Source of the DNA: Streptomyces kanamyceticus
Lineage (GTDB): Bacteria > Actinomycetota > Actinomycetes > Streptomycetales > Streptomycetaceae
Reading direction: 5' to 3'
DNA length: 64,000 bases
Assembly: GCF_008704495.1 (NCBI RefSeq)
Contig: NZ_CP023699.1
Coordinates: 7,502,001 to 7,566,000, forward strand
Shown one piece after another: positions 33,925-43,786 of the stretch. The notes under the pieces are model-generated. The model was given only the letters and a program-made list of their open reading frames with translations. It made no database searches and was not told where the DNA came from. Each line of letters starts with the position of its first letter. Position 1 is the first letter of the stretch. A program made the position numbers and the translations under genes.

Positions 33925-35834
33925 TTACGGCGTCACGATGGGGAAGTCCGGATCGGGCTTCCCCACGACCGCCAAGAGCTTGCCGAGCAGCGACACATCA
34001 CCCTCGACGTCGATATCGCCGAGGCCCTTGCCCGCCAGCATCGAAAGCAACTGCGACTTCGTCATCGTGAGAGTGACACCGGCGGCCGGGTCGGCCTCGG
34101 TATCGCTCCGATACGTCAACACGCCGTGGCGCAACGTCAGATGCCAGACCTTCCCCAGCGCGGGCAGACTCCAGTCCATCCGCACCTCCAGATCCCACGC
34201 CTTCGGACCCACGACCCTGATCGCCACCGAATCGATCAACTGGTCCACGTCCAACGCCATCAACATGTCCGCACTCACCACGGACGTCGGCGACTCCTCG
34301 ACACCCTCACGCAGCTCCCGCGCACCCGAGAGATAGAAGTTCCGCCACACCGCGTTCTCACACGCCTGCCCCAACCTCGTGTACACAGAGGCGAGTTCGA
34401 CCCTGGCGTCCCGACGCCTCGGATCCGCGAACACCACGTGATTGAGCAGCGTCGCCGAGAACCGCAGATCACCGTCGCGCGCGAACGCCCGCGCCTTCGC
34501 GACCGTCGCCGAACGACCCCCCAACGCCTGCACGTACCGCTTCGCCTCAGCGACCGGCGGATGCTCCCACAAATGCGCGGGATTCCCGTCGAACCACCCC
34601 ATGTAACGCTGATAGATCCCCTTCACGTTATGGCTGAGCGACCCGTAATACCCACGATTCGCCCACACCTCCGCGAGCGCCGGCGGCAACTCGATCTCCT
34701 CCGCGATCTCCCGCCCCGTCATCCCCAGATTGATCATCCGCAACGTCTGATCATGCATGTACGCGTACAGATCCCGCTGCTGCTCGAGAAGCTCCACAAT
34801 CGTCCCGCCACCCCACGTCGGCCAGTGATGCGAAGCGAACGCCACATCGGCCTTCCCGTCGAAGAGCGTGACGGACTCACCGAGGTAATGCGCCCACTGC
34901 CGGGCATCCCGCACCTGCGCCCCGCGCAACGTGATGATGTTGTGCATCGTGTGCGTCGCGTTCTCCGCCATGCATACGGCACGCAACTCGGGCAGCAGGA
35001 AATTCATCTCCGCGGCGGCCTCGGTCCCGGGAGTCATCTGGAACTCGAACCGCACACCGTCGACGGTCTCCGACTGCCCGGTCCTCGTGATGTCCTTGGT
35101 GGGCGGAATCAACCCGATGGAACCGAGGGACACGGTCTGCCCCAGACCACAACCGATCTGCCCGGCGGCCGACTTGGGCAACTGCGCGCCGTACATGTAG
35201 CCGGAACGCCGCTGCATCGCCGTGCCCGCGTACACGTTCTCCGAGACGGCGTGCTCCATGAAGCCTTCGGGCGCGAGGATCGGCACGTCGCCGGTGCCGT
35301 CGCTGCCGTCGGGGAGCACCCCACGGCAGCCGCCGAAGTGATCCACGTGCGGGTGGGTGTAGATGAGCCCGGTGACTTTCCTGTTCCCCCGGTGCGTGCG
35401 GTACAGCTTCAGCGCGGCGGTGGCCGTCTCGGCGGAGATGAGGGGGTCGATGACGATGACGCCGGTGTCGCCCTCGATGAGCGTCATGTTCGACAGATCG
35501 AGCCCCCGGACTTGATAGATCCGGTCCGTGACTTTGAAGAGGCCCTGCTTCGACACGAGCTGCGACTGCCGCCACAGACTCTTGTGGGCGGTCTTGGGAG
35601 CGTCCCCCTTCAGGAACCGATAGGCATCGGCGTCCCAGACGACCTGCCCCTTGGCGTTCTTCACGACGCCGGGCGTCAGAGCGGCGATGAACCCTTGCCG
35701 GCGTCGGCGAAGTCTCCGTCTCCGTGGCCGTCGTGATCGCCGATCGCGGAAGCGGTCTGGGGGTTCATGGCAACGGCTGCGGCGGCGGCGCCCGCTGCGG
35801 CGGCGATGAAGGTGCGGCGGTTCAAGGGAGTCAT
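33925..35834 (-). pseudogene. Alkyl/aryl-sulfatase (SdsA1-like), Tat signal and enzyme split by a one-base frameshift
   Basis: Two open frames on the minus strand make one protein. Frame 1 (ATG 35834 to TGA 35676) encodes a Tat signal, 'NRRTFIAAAAGAAAAAVAM', then 'GDHDGHGDGDFADAGKG'. Frame 2 encodes the enzyme and continues upstream of its first start at 35664 as 'FIAALTPGVVKNAKGQVVWD', the normal beginning of these enzymes. Inserting one base in the GGG run (CCC on the plus strand at 35692-35694) restores a continuous 'AGKGFIAAL'. The enzyme has the metallo-beta-lactamase motif 'THPHVDHFGG', 'ASHHWPTWGGG', a dimerisation region and a C-terminal SCP2-like domain. Export should fail unless frameshifting or a sequence error is involved. 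Confidence 0.85.
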
Positions 35835-35949
35835 GCGGCCGAACTTCGCAGTGGGGCGCGGGGGCGGCAAGGGGGGTGGCGGGGAATTGGGGCAGGTCCC
35901 AGGGAGGGTGGGGGAGGGCGGTGATCCGTCCTATTGCCCGTTGCCCGGG

Positions 35950-36738
35950 TCAGTGTTTGGGGCCTACGTGGAGGTCCATGAGGGCGACTGGGGCTTTGCG
36001 GGCGACAGAGATGTTGTACGGGTTTCCGTGGCGGGTGCAGTGCGTCCAGACGATGCCGAGCTTGTCGAGAGTGTCGGTGTAGAGCTGTCGGATGTCGTCA
36101 GAGACGTTGGTGAAGAAGTAACGGGGGTACTCGTAGCGCTTGCGTTCACCCCTGACCATGCGGGTCGTCCAGTTGGTGAAGCGGCAGCCGTCGGAGTGGA
36201 CGAGCCCACGGATGAAGTCCCAGGGGTGGGCGTCGACAATCTCCTGCTGCCAGGGTTCGAGGGCGATCTTGCGCTCGTGCTTCTTGCCGGGGCCGTGCTG
36301 GGGGAACATGCACCACAGGTGGTTGGAGTACACCTTTACGTCGTGGCATCCAGTCTTGCGGGCCAGGCAGACGGAATTGTCAGGGAAGACCGCTCGTACA
36401 ACCTGCTCACACTCGGCCATGAGGCCGGGCCATGAATTGTCACAGGTGATCCGGAGGCTGGGAACCCGGTGTCCGGAGGGCTGGGAGATGTGGCCATCGC
36501 CGAGATACCAGCCCAGGAGGTAGGCGTATGCGGCCACGTCAAGTTCTCGCCCATCGCAACGTGGGCACTTCGGTGATCGTTTTGCTGGTTGCTCCCCGAG
36601 CCTGGCGCGCTCCCGGTGCAGCCACACGCCAACCGTGCTTGCTGGCAATTGCAGCGCCCGGGCAACGGCGGCGTTCTTAGCGCCACTGCTTAGCAGCGTG
36701 AGCGCGGCTTGTCGTACCTCGGGTGCATGAGTTCCCAT
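35950..36738 (-). CDS. LAGLIDADG-type protein with N-terminal HTH
   Basis: 262 residues from ATG 36738 (an open extension overlaps the tRNA and is not used). Residues 8-45 form a helix-turn-helix ('AALTLLSSGAKNAAVARAL'), followed by a short Cys-x-x-Cys knuckle ('CPRC', 58-61). Two LAGLIDADG-like helices are present: 'YLLGWYLGDG' (73-82) and 'FIRGLVHSDG' (175-184), each ending in the catalytic-type acidic residue, with the expected spacing of about 100 residues. A similar family is widespread in actinobacteria (recall), often without known function. The gene is visibly less GC-rich than its neighbours and sits 80 bp beyond the 3' end of tRNA-Leu, a place typical of mobile DNA. Confidence 0.85.
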   Translation of the reverse strand: MGTHAPEVRQAALTLLSSGAKNAAVARALQLPASTVGVWLHRERARLGEQPAKRSPKCPRCDGRELDVAAYAYLLGWYLGDGHISQPSGHRVPSLRITCDNSWPGLMAECEQVVRAVFPDNSVCLARKTGCHDVKVYSNHLWCMFPQHGPGKKHERKIALEPWQQEIVDAHPWDFIRGLVHSDGCRFTNWTTRMVRGERKRYEYPRYFFTNVSDDIRQLYTDTLDKLGIVWTHCTRHGNPYNISVARKAPVALMDLHVGPKH

Positions 36739-36780
36739 GGCGCCACTCTGCGCTACGGATAATGGCGCCGGGTAACTAGT

Positions 36781-36814
36781 AAGCGGACGTTCACGAGAAC
36801 GTGAACATCCGCTT
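36781..36814 (-). terminator. Terminator of tRNA-Leu
   Basis: 15-bp stem (36781-36795 / 36800-36814) with one G-U pair and loop AGAA, starting 5 nt after the tRNA CCA end. Confidence 0.85.
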
Positions 36815-36818
36815 ATTT

Positions 36819-36904
36819 TGGTGCCGGGTATGGGATTCGAACCCACATGTCCTTTCGGACAGAGGTGTTTGAGACCTCCGCGTCAACCGTTGCGCCAACC
36901 CGGC
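36819..36904 (-). tRNA. tRNA-Leu (anticodon CAA), CCA encoded
   Basis: Folds as a class II tRNA. Acceptor stem GCCGGGT / ACCCGGC, discriminator A, genomic CCA at 36819-36821. Anticodon stem GAGGT / ACCTC with loop CTCAAAC, giving anticodon CAA (reads UUG). Long variable arm GTCC-GAAA-GGAC and T-arm with GGTTCGAATCC. The D-loop has GG-C... as GGTT. The minus-strand -10-like TACACT lies about 25 nt upstream of the 5' end. Confidence 0.97.
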
Positions 36905-36937
36905 TTGAGGTGCTGCGCGCTCCGGGAAGTGTACCGG

Positions 36938-36950
36938 GTCACCGGGTGAC
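36938..36950. promoter_or_regulatory. Palindrome GTCACC-G-GGTGAC between tRNA-Leu and pdtaR
   Basis: Perfect 13-bp palindrome in the 102-bp divergent promoter region. TAGGTA at 36958-36963 is a candidate -10 for pdtaR and TACACT on the other strand (near 36929-36934) for the tRNA, so the palindrome lies between both promoters. Confidence 0.4.
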
Positions 36951-37006
36951 ACCGCAGCTAGGTACCCTGCAAGGGCAGCGCACCTGCCATGAACGAGGAG
37001 CCCCCC

Positions 37007-37669
37007 GTGACCGCCCCCGAGTCGCCCCAGCCCACCGACGCGTCCGCGTCGGACGACGACAAGTCGCACGTGCCTCCGCTGACGACCCGCGTCGTCATCG
37101 CCGAGGACGAGGCCCTGATCCGGCTCGACCTCAAAGAGATGCTGGAGGAAGAGGGGTACAGCGTCGTCGGTGAGGCCGGTGATGGTGAGAAGGCCGTCGA
37201 GCTGGCCCGTGAGCACCAGCCGGACCTGGTGATCCTGGACGTGAAGATGCCCGTGATGGACGGCATCTCCGCGGCCGAGAAGATCGCGGAGGAGTCCATC
37301 GCCCCGGTGCTGATGCTCACCGCGTTCTCGCAGCGCGACCTCGTCGAGCGGGCCCGTGACGCGGGCGCCATGGCGTACCTCGTGAAGCCCTTCAGCAAGA
37401 GTGACGTCGTTCCGGCGATCGAGATGGCCGTCTCGCGGTTCACGGAGCTGAAGACGCTGGAGAAGGAGGTCGCGGACCTCTCGCAGCGCCTGGAGACGCG
37501 GAAGCTGGTGGACCGGGCGAAGTCGGTTCTGCAGACGGAGTACGGCTTGACGGAGCCTGCCGCGTTCCGGTGGATCCAGAAGACGTCGATGGACCGTCGT
37601 CTGTCGATGCAGCAGGTCGCGGAGGCGGTCATCGAGGACGCCGAGGAGAAGAAGGCGTCGAAGGGCTGA
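37007..37669 (+). CDS. pdtaR: ANTAR-domain response regulator
   Basis: 220 residues from GTG 37007, which has GAGGAG 7 nt upstream; ATG 36989 would add six residues but has no ribosome site. Receiver domain: acidic pair 'IAEDEALIRLD', phospho-acceptor Asp in 'LVILDVKMPVMDG', Thr in 'MLTAFS' and Lys in 'YLVKPF'. A coiled-coil linker ('LKTLEKEVADLSQRLETRK') leads to the ANTAR RNA-binding domain ('LVDRAKSVLQTEYGLTEPAAFRWIQKTSMD'). Phosphorylated PdtaR-type proteins bind tandem hairpins in nascent RNA and prevent termination. The cognate kinase PdtaS is not in the window. Confidence 0.95.
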   Translation: MTAPESPQPTDASASDDDKSHVPPLTTRVVIAEDEALIRLDLKEMLEEEGYSVVGEAGDGEKAVELAREHQPDLVILDVKMPVMDGISAAEKIAEESIAPVLMLTAFSQRDLVERARDAGAMAYLVKPFSKSDVVPAIEMAVSRFTELKTLEKEVADLSQRLETRKLVDRAKSVLQTEYGLTEPAAFRWIQKTSMDRRLSMQQVAEAVIEDAEEKKASKG

Positions 37670-37690
37670 CCGACCCGGACGCAGTACGTA

Positions 37691-37734
37691 CGAGGAGGCC
37701 CGCACCCCCGGATCAGGGGGTGCGGGCCTCCTCG
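37691..37734. terminator. Bidirectional terminator between pdtaR and livF
   Basis: Perfect 19-bp stem (37691-37709 / 37716-37734) with loop GGATCA, between convergent genes. Confidence 0.9.
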
Positions 37735-37758
37735 CGTACGGGCAAAGGGCGCGAAGGC

Positions 37759-38474
<716 letters not shown>

Positions 38475-38475
<1 letters not shown>

Positions 38476-39296
38476 CAGTTGTTCTCCTCGAAGGGCTCGC
38501 CCAGGTATGCGGCGATGACGCGGTCGTCCTGTTGGACCGTTTCGCTGGATCCTTCGACGAGTTTCTCGCCCTGGACGAGGACGGCGACGCGGTCGCAGAG
38601 GTTGAAGATGAAGCGCATGTCGTGCTCGATGACGAGGACGGCGATGCCCATGTCGCGGATGGCGAGGACGAGTTCCTCGGTGGTGCGGGTTTCTTGCGGG
38701 TTCATTCCGGCGGTGGGTTCGTCGAGCAGGAGGAGGCCGGGTTCGCTGGCCAGGGCCCGGGCTATCTCCAGTTTGCGCTGTTCTCCGTAGGGGAGGTTGC
38801 GCGAGAGGTGTTCGGCTTTTTCGGCGAGGCCGACGAATTCCAGGAGTTCCATGGCGCGGGCCTTGGAGGCGGCTTCGGCCTTGTGGAATCCGGGGCCGCG
38901 CAGGAGTGCGGACCAGAGGCCTTCTTTGGTGCGTGTGTGGCGGCCGACGAGGACGTTTTCCAGGACGGTCATGTTGGCGAAGAGGCGGATGTTCTGGAAG
39001 GTGCGGGCGATGCCTGCCGCGGTGACCTTGAAGGATTTGGCGGGCAGGACGGTGCCTTTGTAGCGGACTTCCCCTTCGGTGGGGATGTAGAGGCCGGTCA
39101 GGCAGTTGAAGAAGGTGGTTTTTCCGGCGCCGTTGGGTCCGATGAGGCCGACGATTTCGCCGCTGCTGACGGTGAGGTCGACGGAGCGTACGGCGGTGAG
39201 TCCGCCGAAGCGCATGGTGACGCCGCGGGCGTCGAGGACGGTTTCGCCGGCCGGGGCGGCTGCGGCCTGGTCCTCTTTGGTGGTGTCAGTGGGCAT
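38475..39296 (-). CDS. livG: Branched-chain amino-acid ABC transporter ATPase LivG
   Basis: 273 residues with a 25-residue lead. Walker A 'GPNGAGKTTFFN', signature 'LPYGEQRKLEIARAL' (the LivG-typical YGEQ form), Walker B 'LLLLDEPTAGMNPQE', switch His 'VIEHDMRFIF'. Separated by 4 bp from livM and joined to livF by a one-base overlap. Confidence 0.96.
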
Positions 39297-39300
39297 TGGG

Positions 39301-41154
39301 TCAGACCCCCGTCTTGCTGAGGACTGTGGGCGGCGGCGTCTCTCCGGGGTCCAGCTCGGTTTCGTGGAATTCGAGCTGGCGGCGGCGGTTGGGGATGAGG
39401 CCTTCGGGGCGGAAGCGCATGAGGAGTACGAGTGCGAGTCCGAAGGCGAACAGCTGGTAGTCGCCGAGGAACTGGAGTTTGTTGGGAATGAGGTAGAGCA
39501 GTGCGGCGCCGACGAGGGGGCCGCTGATGGTGCCCATGCCGCCGAGGACGACGGCGGCGAGGAGGAAGGCGGAGTTGGGCGGTACGGAGTTGGCGAACTG
39601 GTATTGCTCGGGGGTCACGGTGTAGGTGACGTGGGCCTGGACGGTGCCCGCGAGTCCGGCGAGGGAGGCGCCCAGTGCGAAGGCGATGAGCTTCACGCGG
39701 AAGCCGTTGATGCCCATGGCGAGGGCGGCGGTCTCGTCCTCGCGGATGGCGACCCAGGCGCGTCCGATGCGGGAGTTCTCGCTGCGTCGGAAGACGAGGA
39801 CGACGACGAGGGTGATGAGCAGCATCAGGAAGAAGTAGTTGGCGAAGCGGCCGATGGGCTGGCCGAGGATGCTGTGTTCGATGCCGAAGTCGAAGCCGAA
39901 GATCTTGAGGTTCGGGATCGAGGAGATGCCGTTGGATCCGTTGGTGATGTCGGGTCCGGAGGAGCCGTCGGAGTTGTTGGCGGCGAGGCGGAAGATCTCT
40001 CCGAAGCCGAGGGTGACGATGGCGAGGTAGTCGCCGCGCAGGCGCAGGGTGGGTGCGCCGATGAGGACGCCGAAGACGAGTGAGGCGCCGGCGCCGACGA
40101 GGATGGCGCCCCAGAACGGCAGGTGGATGTCGAAGGGTGAGGTGGGTGCTCCGGAGACCATGGAGGCGGCGTAGGCGCCGACGCCGAGGAAGGCGACGTA
40201 TCCGAGGTCGAGGAGGCCCGCGAGGCCGACGACGATGTTCAGGCCGAGGGCGACGGTGGCGAAGATGAGGATGTAGACGCCGATGGTGGCGTACTGGTCG
40301 TCGCTCTGGGTGAAGGGGAAGGCGGCCGCGGCGAGGAACGCGCCGGTGAGGGTGACGTTGCGGTGGCGCGCGGTGTAGGTGGAGACCTGGGCGACGAGTC
40401 CGGCTTTGGAGAGTGCGGCGAAGCCGAAGCCGACGGTGATGAGGAAGCCGATGAAGAGCTCGTCGTATTCGGTGCCGATGCCGTAGGTGAAGACCATGAG
40501 GCCGAGGGCGAGGGCCGCGATGATGACGAGGATCTCGACGGACGAGTTGAGTTTGCGCGGTATGGGGGGTTCTTCGGCGGCGAAGGCGCCCTTGATGATG
40601 GTGAGTCCGTTGCGGGTGCGGTGTTTGAACTGCTCCCAGCCGCTGTCTTCGGAGTCGACCGGGTAGGTGTGGGGCGGTTCGAAGGGCAGGGCGAGTGCGC
40701 CGATGAAGGCGGCGAGGGTGGCGATGCCCGCGATCCAGCCGCCGGGTTCCAGGTTGGCGAGTCCGCCGAGGGTGTTGGAGATGGCGAAGAGCGTGTACCA
40801 GGTGGTGGCGACGGCGGCGAGCGAGGCGAATTTGAGTGCGGCGTCGGCGCTGGCGGGGGCGAGGGAGCGCAGGCCCTTCACGCCGTAGGAGGCGAGGCCG
40901 TACAGGGTGGTGAGGGCGCCCGAGATGAGGACGAGCCACTGGAGGCCGCCGGGGTAGCCGTAGACGGTGAGGTCGCCGGGGAACGCGGCGGTCCAGGTCC
41001 AGGCGAGGAAGGAGGAGATGACGGTGAGGATGCCGCCGCCGGTGGCGAGTGCGCGGGCGGGGCCCTCGGGGATGGAGAGGAGGCCGGTGGGCGCCTTGTC
41101 CTTGCGCGGGCTGGGGCTGTCGGCCGCTGTGGTCTGTGTGGTCATGGATGTCAC
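39301..41154 (-). CDS. livM: Branched-chain amino-acid ABC transporter permease LivM (long form)
   Basis: 617 residues, longer than E. coli LivM (about 425). The N-terminal 250 residues carry extra membrane segments and a charged insert ('EQFKHRTRNGLTIIKGAFAAEE'); the C-terminal half is the canonical permease with 'VVGLAGLLDLGYVAFLGVGAYAA', 'LRLRGDYLAIVTLGFGEIFR' and 'AWVAIREDETAALAMGIN' (ATPase docking loop). GTG 41154 overlaps the livH stop by 4 bp (GTGA); an internal ATG at 41145 is an alternative. Confidence 0.93.
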   Translation of the reverse strand: MTSMTTQTTAADSPSPRKDKAPTGLLSIPEGPARALATGGGILTVISSFLAWTWTAAFPGDLTVYGYPGGLQWLVLISGALTTLYGLASYGVKGLRSLAPASADAALKFASLAAVATTWYTLFAISNTLGGLANLEPGGWIAGIATLAAFIGALALPFEPPHTYPVDSEDSGWEQFKHRTRNGLTIIKGAFAAEEPPIPRKLNSSVEILVIIAALALGLMVFTYGIGTEYDELFIGFLITVGFGFAALSKAGLVAQVSTYTARHRNVTLTGAFLAAAAFPFTQSDDQYATIGVYILIFATVALGLNIVVGLAGLLDLGYVAFLGVGAYAASMVSGAPTSPFDIHLPFWGAILVGAGASLVFGVLIGAPTLRLRGDYLAIVTLGFGEIFRLAANNSDGSSGPDITNGSNGISSIPNLKIFGFDFGIEHSILGQPIGRFANYFFLMLLITLVVVLVFRRSENSRIGRAWVAIREDETAALAMGINGFRVKLIAFALGASLAGLAGTVQAHVTYTVTPEQYQFANSVPPNSAFLLAAVVLGGMGTISGPLVGAALLYLIPNKLQFLGDYQLFAFGLALVLLMRFRPEGLIPNRRRQLEFHETELDPGETPPPTVLSKTGV

Positions 41155-42080
41155 GCCCTGTCCGCGACGCGCTCGCCAAGGATGCCTTGGGGCCTGACGA
41201 GGAGTACGACGATGAGGAGTACGAACGCCCAGACATCGGCCCAGGACTGACCGCCGAGCTTGTCCATGCCGGGGATGTTGTTGATGTAGGCGGTGGCCAT
41301 GGATTCGGCGAGGCCGAGGACGAGGCCGCCGATCATGGCGCCGTAGATGTTGCCGATGCCGCCGAGGACGGCGGCGGTGAACGCCTTGAGGCCGAGGATG
41401 AATCCCATGCGGAAGTCGATCTGGCCGTATTTGAGGCCGCGGGCGACGGCGGCGATTCCGGCGAAGGCGGCGCCGATGGCGAAGGCGACCACGATGACGC
41501 GGTCGGTGTTGATCCCCATGAGCTTGGCCGTGTCGGGGTCCTGCGCGGTGGCCTGCATGCCGCGGCCCACGCGCGTCTTCATGACGAAGTAGCCCAGGAT
41601 GATCATGCAGACGGGGGCGGTGATCAGCAGGAAGATGTCACCGGGCTGCATGGTGACGGAGCCGATGTTGATGGCGCCGCCGGGGAGTTCGGGGAAGGAG
41701 CGGGGCGACTTCGCCTCGGGGTACCAGGCCCAGACGGCTTGCTGGAGGGCGAGGGAGAGGCCGATGGCGGTGATGAGCGGGGCCAGGCGTGGGGCGCCGC
41801 GCAGGGGCCGGTAGGCGAAGCGTTCGGCGCCGACGGCGATGGTGGTGGAGACGAATATGGCGCCTATCAGCATGAGCGGTAGGGCGGCCCACACGCTGGT
41901 GCCCGCGGGCAGCCAGAGCCAGACCGTGAGTGCACCGAATCCGCCGGTCATGAAGATCTCGCCGTGGGCGAAGTTGATGAGCTGGACGATGCCGTAGACC
42001 ATTGTGTAGCCGATGGCGATCAGGCCGTACATGGATCCCAATAGCAGGCCGTTGACCAGCTGTTGCGGCAGTTCGTGCAC
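41151..42080 (-). CDS. livH: Branched-chain amino-acid ABC transporter permease LivH
   Basis: 309 residues, GTG 42080 after GGAGG. Eight or so hydrophobic helices; 'LLLGSMYGLIAIGYTMVYGIVQLINFAHGEIFM' region at the N-terminus and the docking loop 'GRGMQATAQDPDTAKLMGIN' are diagnostic. Partner of LivM in the membrane channel; overlap with livM indicates coupled translation. Confidence 0.96.
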   Translation of the reverse strand: MHELPQQLVNGLLLGSMYGLIAIGYTMVYGIVQLINFAHGEIFMTGGFGALTVWLWLPAGTSVWAALPLMLIGAIFVSTTIAVGAERFAYRPLRGAPRLAPLITAIGLSLALQQAVWAWYPEAKSPRSFPELPGGAINIGSVTMQPGDIFLLITAPVCMIILGYFVMKTRVGRGMQATAQDPDTAKLMGINTDRVIVVAFAIGAAFAGIAAVARGLKYGQIDFRMGFILGLKAFTAAVLGGIGNIYGAMIGGLVLGLAESMATAYINNIPGMDKLGGQSWADVWAFVLLIVVLLVRPQGILGERVADRA

Positions 42081-42183
42081 CGCAGGTCCTCCGAGTCTTT
42101 CGATGTCGTGCGGCCGTTCGGTGGCGGCTCATCGGCCGGTGCGCGGCCGCACGTTCCAGGTGGCGAGTGCGTCGGATGCGACG

Positions 42184-42218
42184 CCGCGCGGGGCGCTGGC
42201 GTGCAGCGCCCCGCGCGG
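42184..42218 (-). terminator. Hairpin between livK and livH (attenuator)
   Basis: Perfect 15-bp GC-rich stem 42184-42198 / 42204-42218, 5-nt loop, in the 164-bp gap. It can reduce read-through, or protect the livK mRNA 3' end, so that the binding protein outnumbers the membrane parts. Confidence 0.8.
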
Positions 42219-42244
42219 ACGTGTCGTGCGCTGCGGGTTCGGCG

Positions 42245-43495
42245 TCAGTTGCTGCCGGTGTAGGTGCCGGACTCGACGGGCTTCCAGCCGGCCTTGGGAT
42301 CGGTCGACTTCACCTGGTACACGGTGAGCTGCTTGTTGGTGGCGTCGCCGTACTCGTCGAAGGCGACCTTGCCGGTGACGCCGTCGAAGGAGACGTTCTT
42401 CATGGCGTCGATGACCTTGGTGCGGGCGTCGTCGGGAAGCTTGCCGTCGTTGTCGTCGACGACCTTCTTGACGGCTTCGATGATCGCCCAGGCGCTGTCG
42501 TAGGAGTAGCCGCCGTACGCCTCGTAGGCCTCCTTGTAGCCGGCCTTCTTGTAGTTGGCGATGAACTCCTTGGCGGAGGGGAGTTCTTCGACGGGCTGGC
42601 CGACGGAGGTGGCGTAGTCGCCGACGCCCTGCTTGCCCGAGAGCTTGATGAAGTCGGCGCTGTAGATGCCGTCGCCGCCGACGAGGGGGGCCTTGGCGCC
42701 CGCCTGCTTCATCTGCTTGCTGAGGGGGCCTGCCTGGGGGTACTCGCCGCCGTAGTAGACGAGGTCCGCGTCGGAGTTGCGGATCTTGGTGGCGACGGCG
42801 CCGAAGTCCTTGGTGTCGGGGTTGATGTGCTCGGTGCCGACGACCTTGCCGCCGAGCTTGGTGAACTCGTCCTTGAAGGTGGCGGCGAGGCCCGCGCCGT
42901 AGGTCTTCTTGTCGTCGACGACGAAGACCTTCTTCTTCTTGACCTTGTTGTACAGGTACTGCGCGGCGAACGGGCCCTGGATGGCGTCCGTGGTCGCGGT
43001 GCGGAAGTAGGACTTGTACGGGCGTACCTTCTTGCCGCCGTTCCAGTCCGGGCCCTGGGTGAGGGCCGGGTTGGTGTTGGCGGGGGAGACCTGGACGAGC
43101 TTGGCGTCGTCGAAGACCTTCTGCATGGACTCGGCGACGGAGGAGTTCAGGGGGCCGACGGCTCCGAGGACGTCCTTGTCGGCGACGAGTTTGGTGGCGT
43201 TGGTCTGGCCTGACGAGGGCTGGCCCTGGTCGTCGAGGGGCTCCACCTTGAAGGTGACGCCGTCGACGAACTTCTTGGAGTTGGCCTGCTTGGCCGCGAG
43301 GTCGACGGAGTTGCGGATGCCGAGGCCCAGCGCGGAGAGGTCACCGGTCAGCGGCGCGTCGACGCCGATGACCACCGTGGTACCGCCACCCCCGGCGTTG
43401 TCCTTGTCCTTGTCGTCGCGCGAGCCACAGGCGGTGAGGGTGAGTGCCCCCGCGGTGAGTGCGGCGGTGATGGCTATGAGCGAACGTTGACGCAC
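42245..43495 (-). CDS. livK: Branched-chain amino-acid binding lipoprotein LivK
   Basis: 416 residues, GTG 43495 after AAAGGA at 6 nt. Lipoprotein signal 'LIAITAALTAGALTL' with lipobox 'LTAC' (Cys at about 23), a Gly/Asp-rich tether, then the periplasmic-binding type I (Leu/Ile/Val) fold: 'VVIGVDAPLTGDLSALGLG', 'AVGPLNSSVAESMQKVF', 'YGGEYPQAGPLSKQM'. Captures Leu/Ile/Val or related amino acids for LivHMGF. First gene of the operon; about 290 bp upstream are free of genes and hold its promoter. Confidence 0.95.
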   Translation of the reverse strand: MRQRSLIAITAALTAGALTLTACGSRDDKDKDNAGGGGTTVVIGVDAPLTGDLSALGLGIRNSVDLAAKQANSKKFVDGVTFKVEPLDDQGQPSSGQTNATKLVADKDVLGAVGPLNSSVAESMQKVFDDAKLVQVSPANTNPALTQGPDWNGGKKVRPYKSYFRTATTDAIQGPFAAQYLYNKVKKKKVFVVDDKKTYGAGLAATFKDEFTKLGGKVVGTEHINPDTKDFGAVATKIRNSDADLVYYGGEYPQAGPLSKQMKQAGAKAPLVGGDGIYSADFIKLSGKQGVGDYATSVGQPVEELPSAKEFIANYKKAGYKEAYEAYGGYSYDSAWAIIEAVKKVVDDNDGKLPDDARTKVIDAMKNVSFDGVTGKVAFDEYGDATNKQLTVYQVKSTDPKAGWKPVESGTYTGSN

Positions 43496-43786
43496 GATCA
43501 GTCCTTTCCCCTGGCACGGCTGTCCCTTGTTGGGATGCCGAGTCGAGCGCGGAACCGAACTGACAGGAATCCGGTGGGCGCGGTGACTGGCCGTGACTCT
43601 AAGGGCGCCTTTGTGCCAGGTGGAGTGGTCGGACCAAGGCTGTGACGCTCTTGTTATGCCACGGAGTATTCCGGGCTGGAACGCAGGGGGTGGTTGGGCC
43701 TGAATAGGACGTTGTTCGGACGATCTCGGCGTATCCGCATGCTGAGAATCTCCAGGACAACTGGCAGGACTGTAAAGGTGTTTGAC

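Noticed and set aside
35840..36904. Integrative element using tRNA-Leu as attachment site
   Set aside because: No integrase gene and no second copy of the tRNA 3' end was seen nearby; only a single LAGLIDADG-type gene is present.
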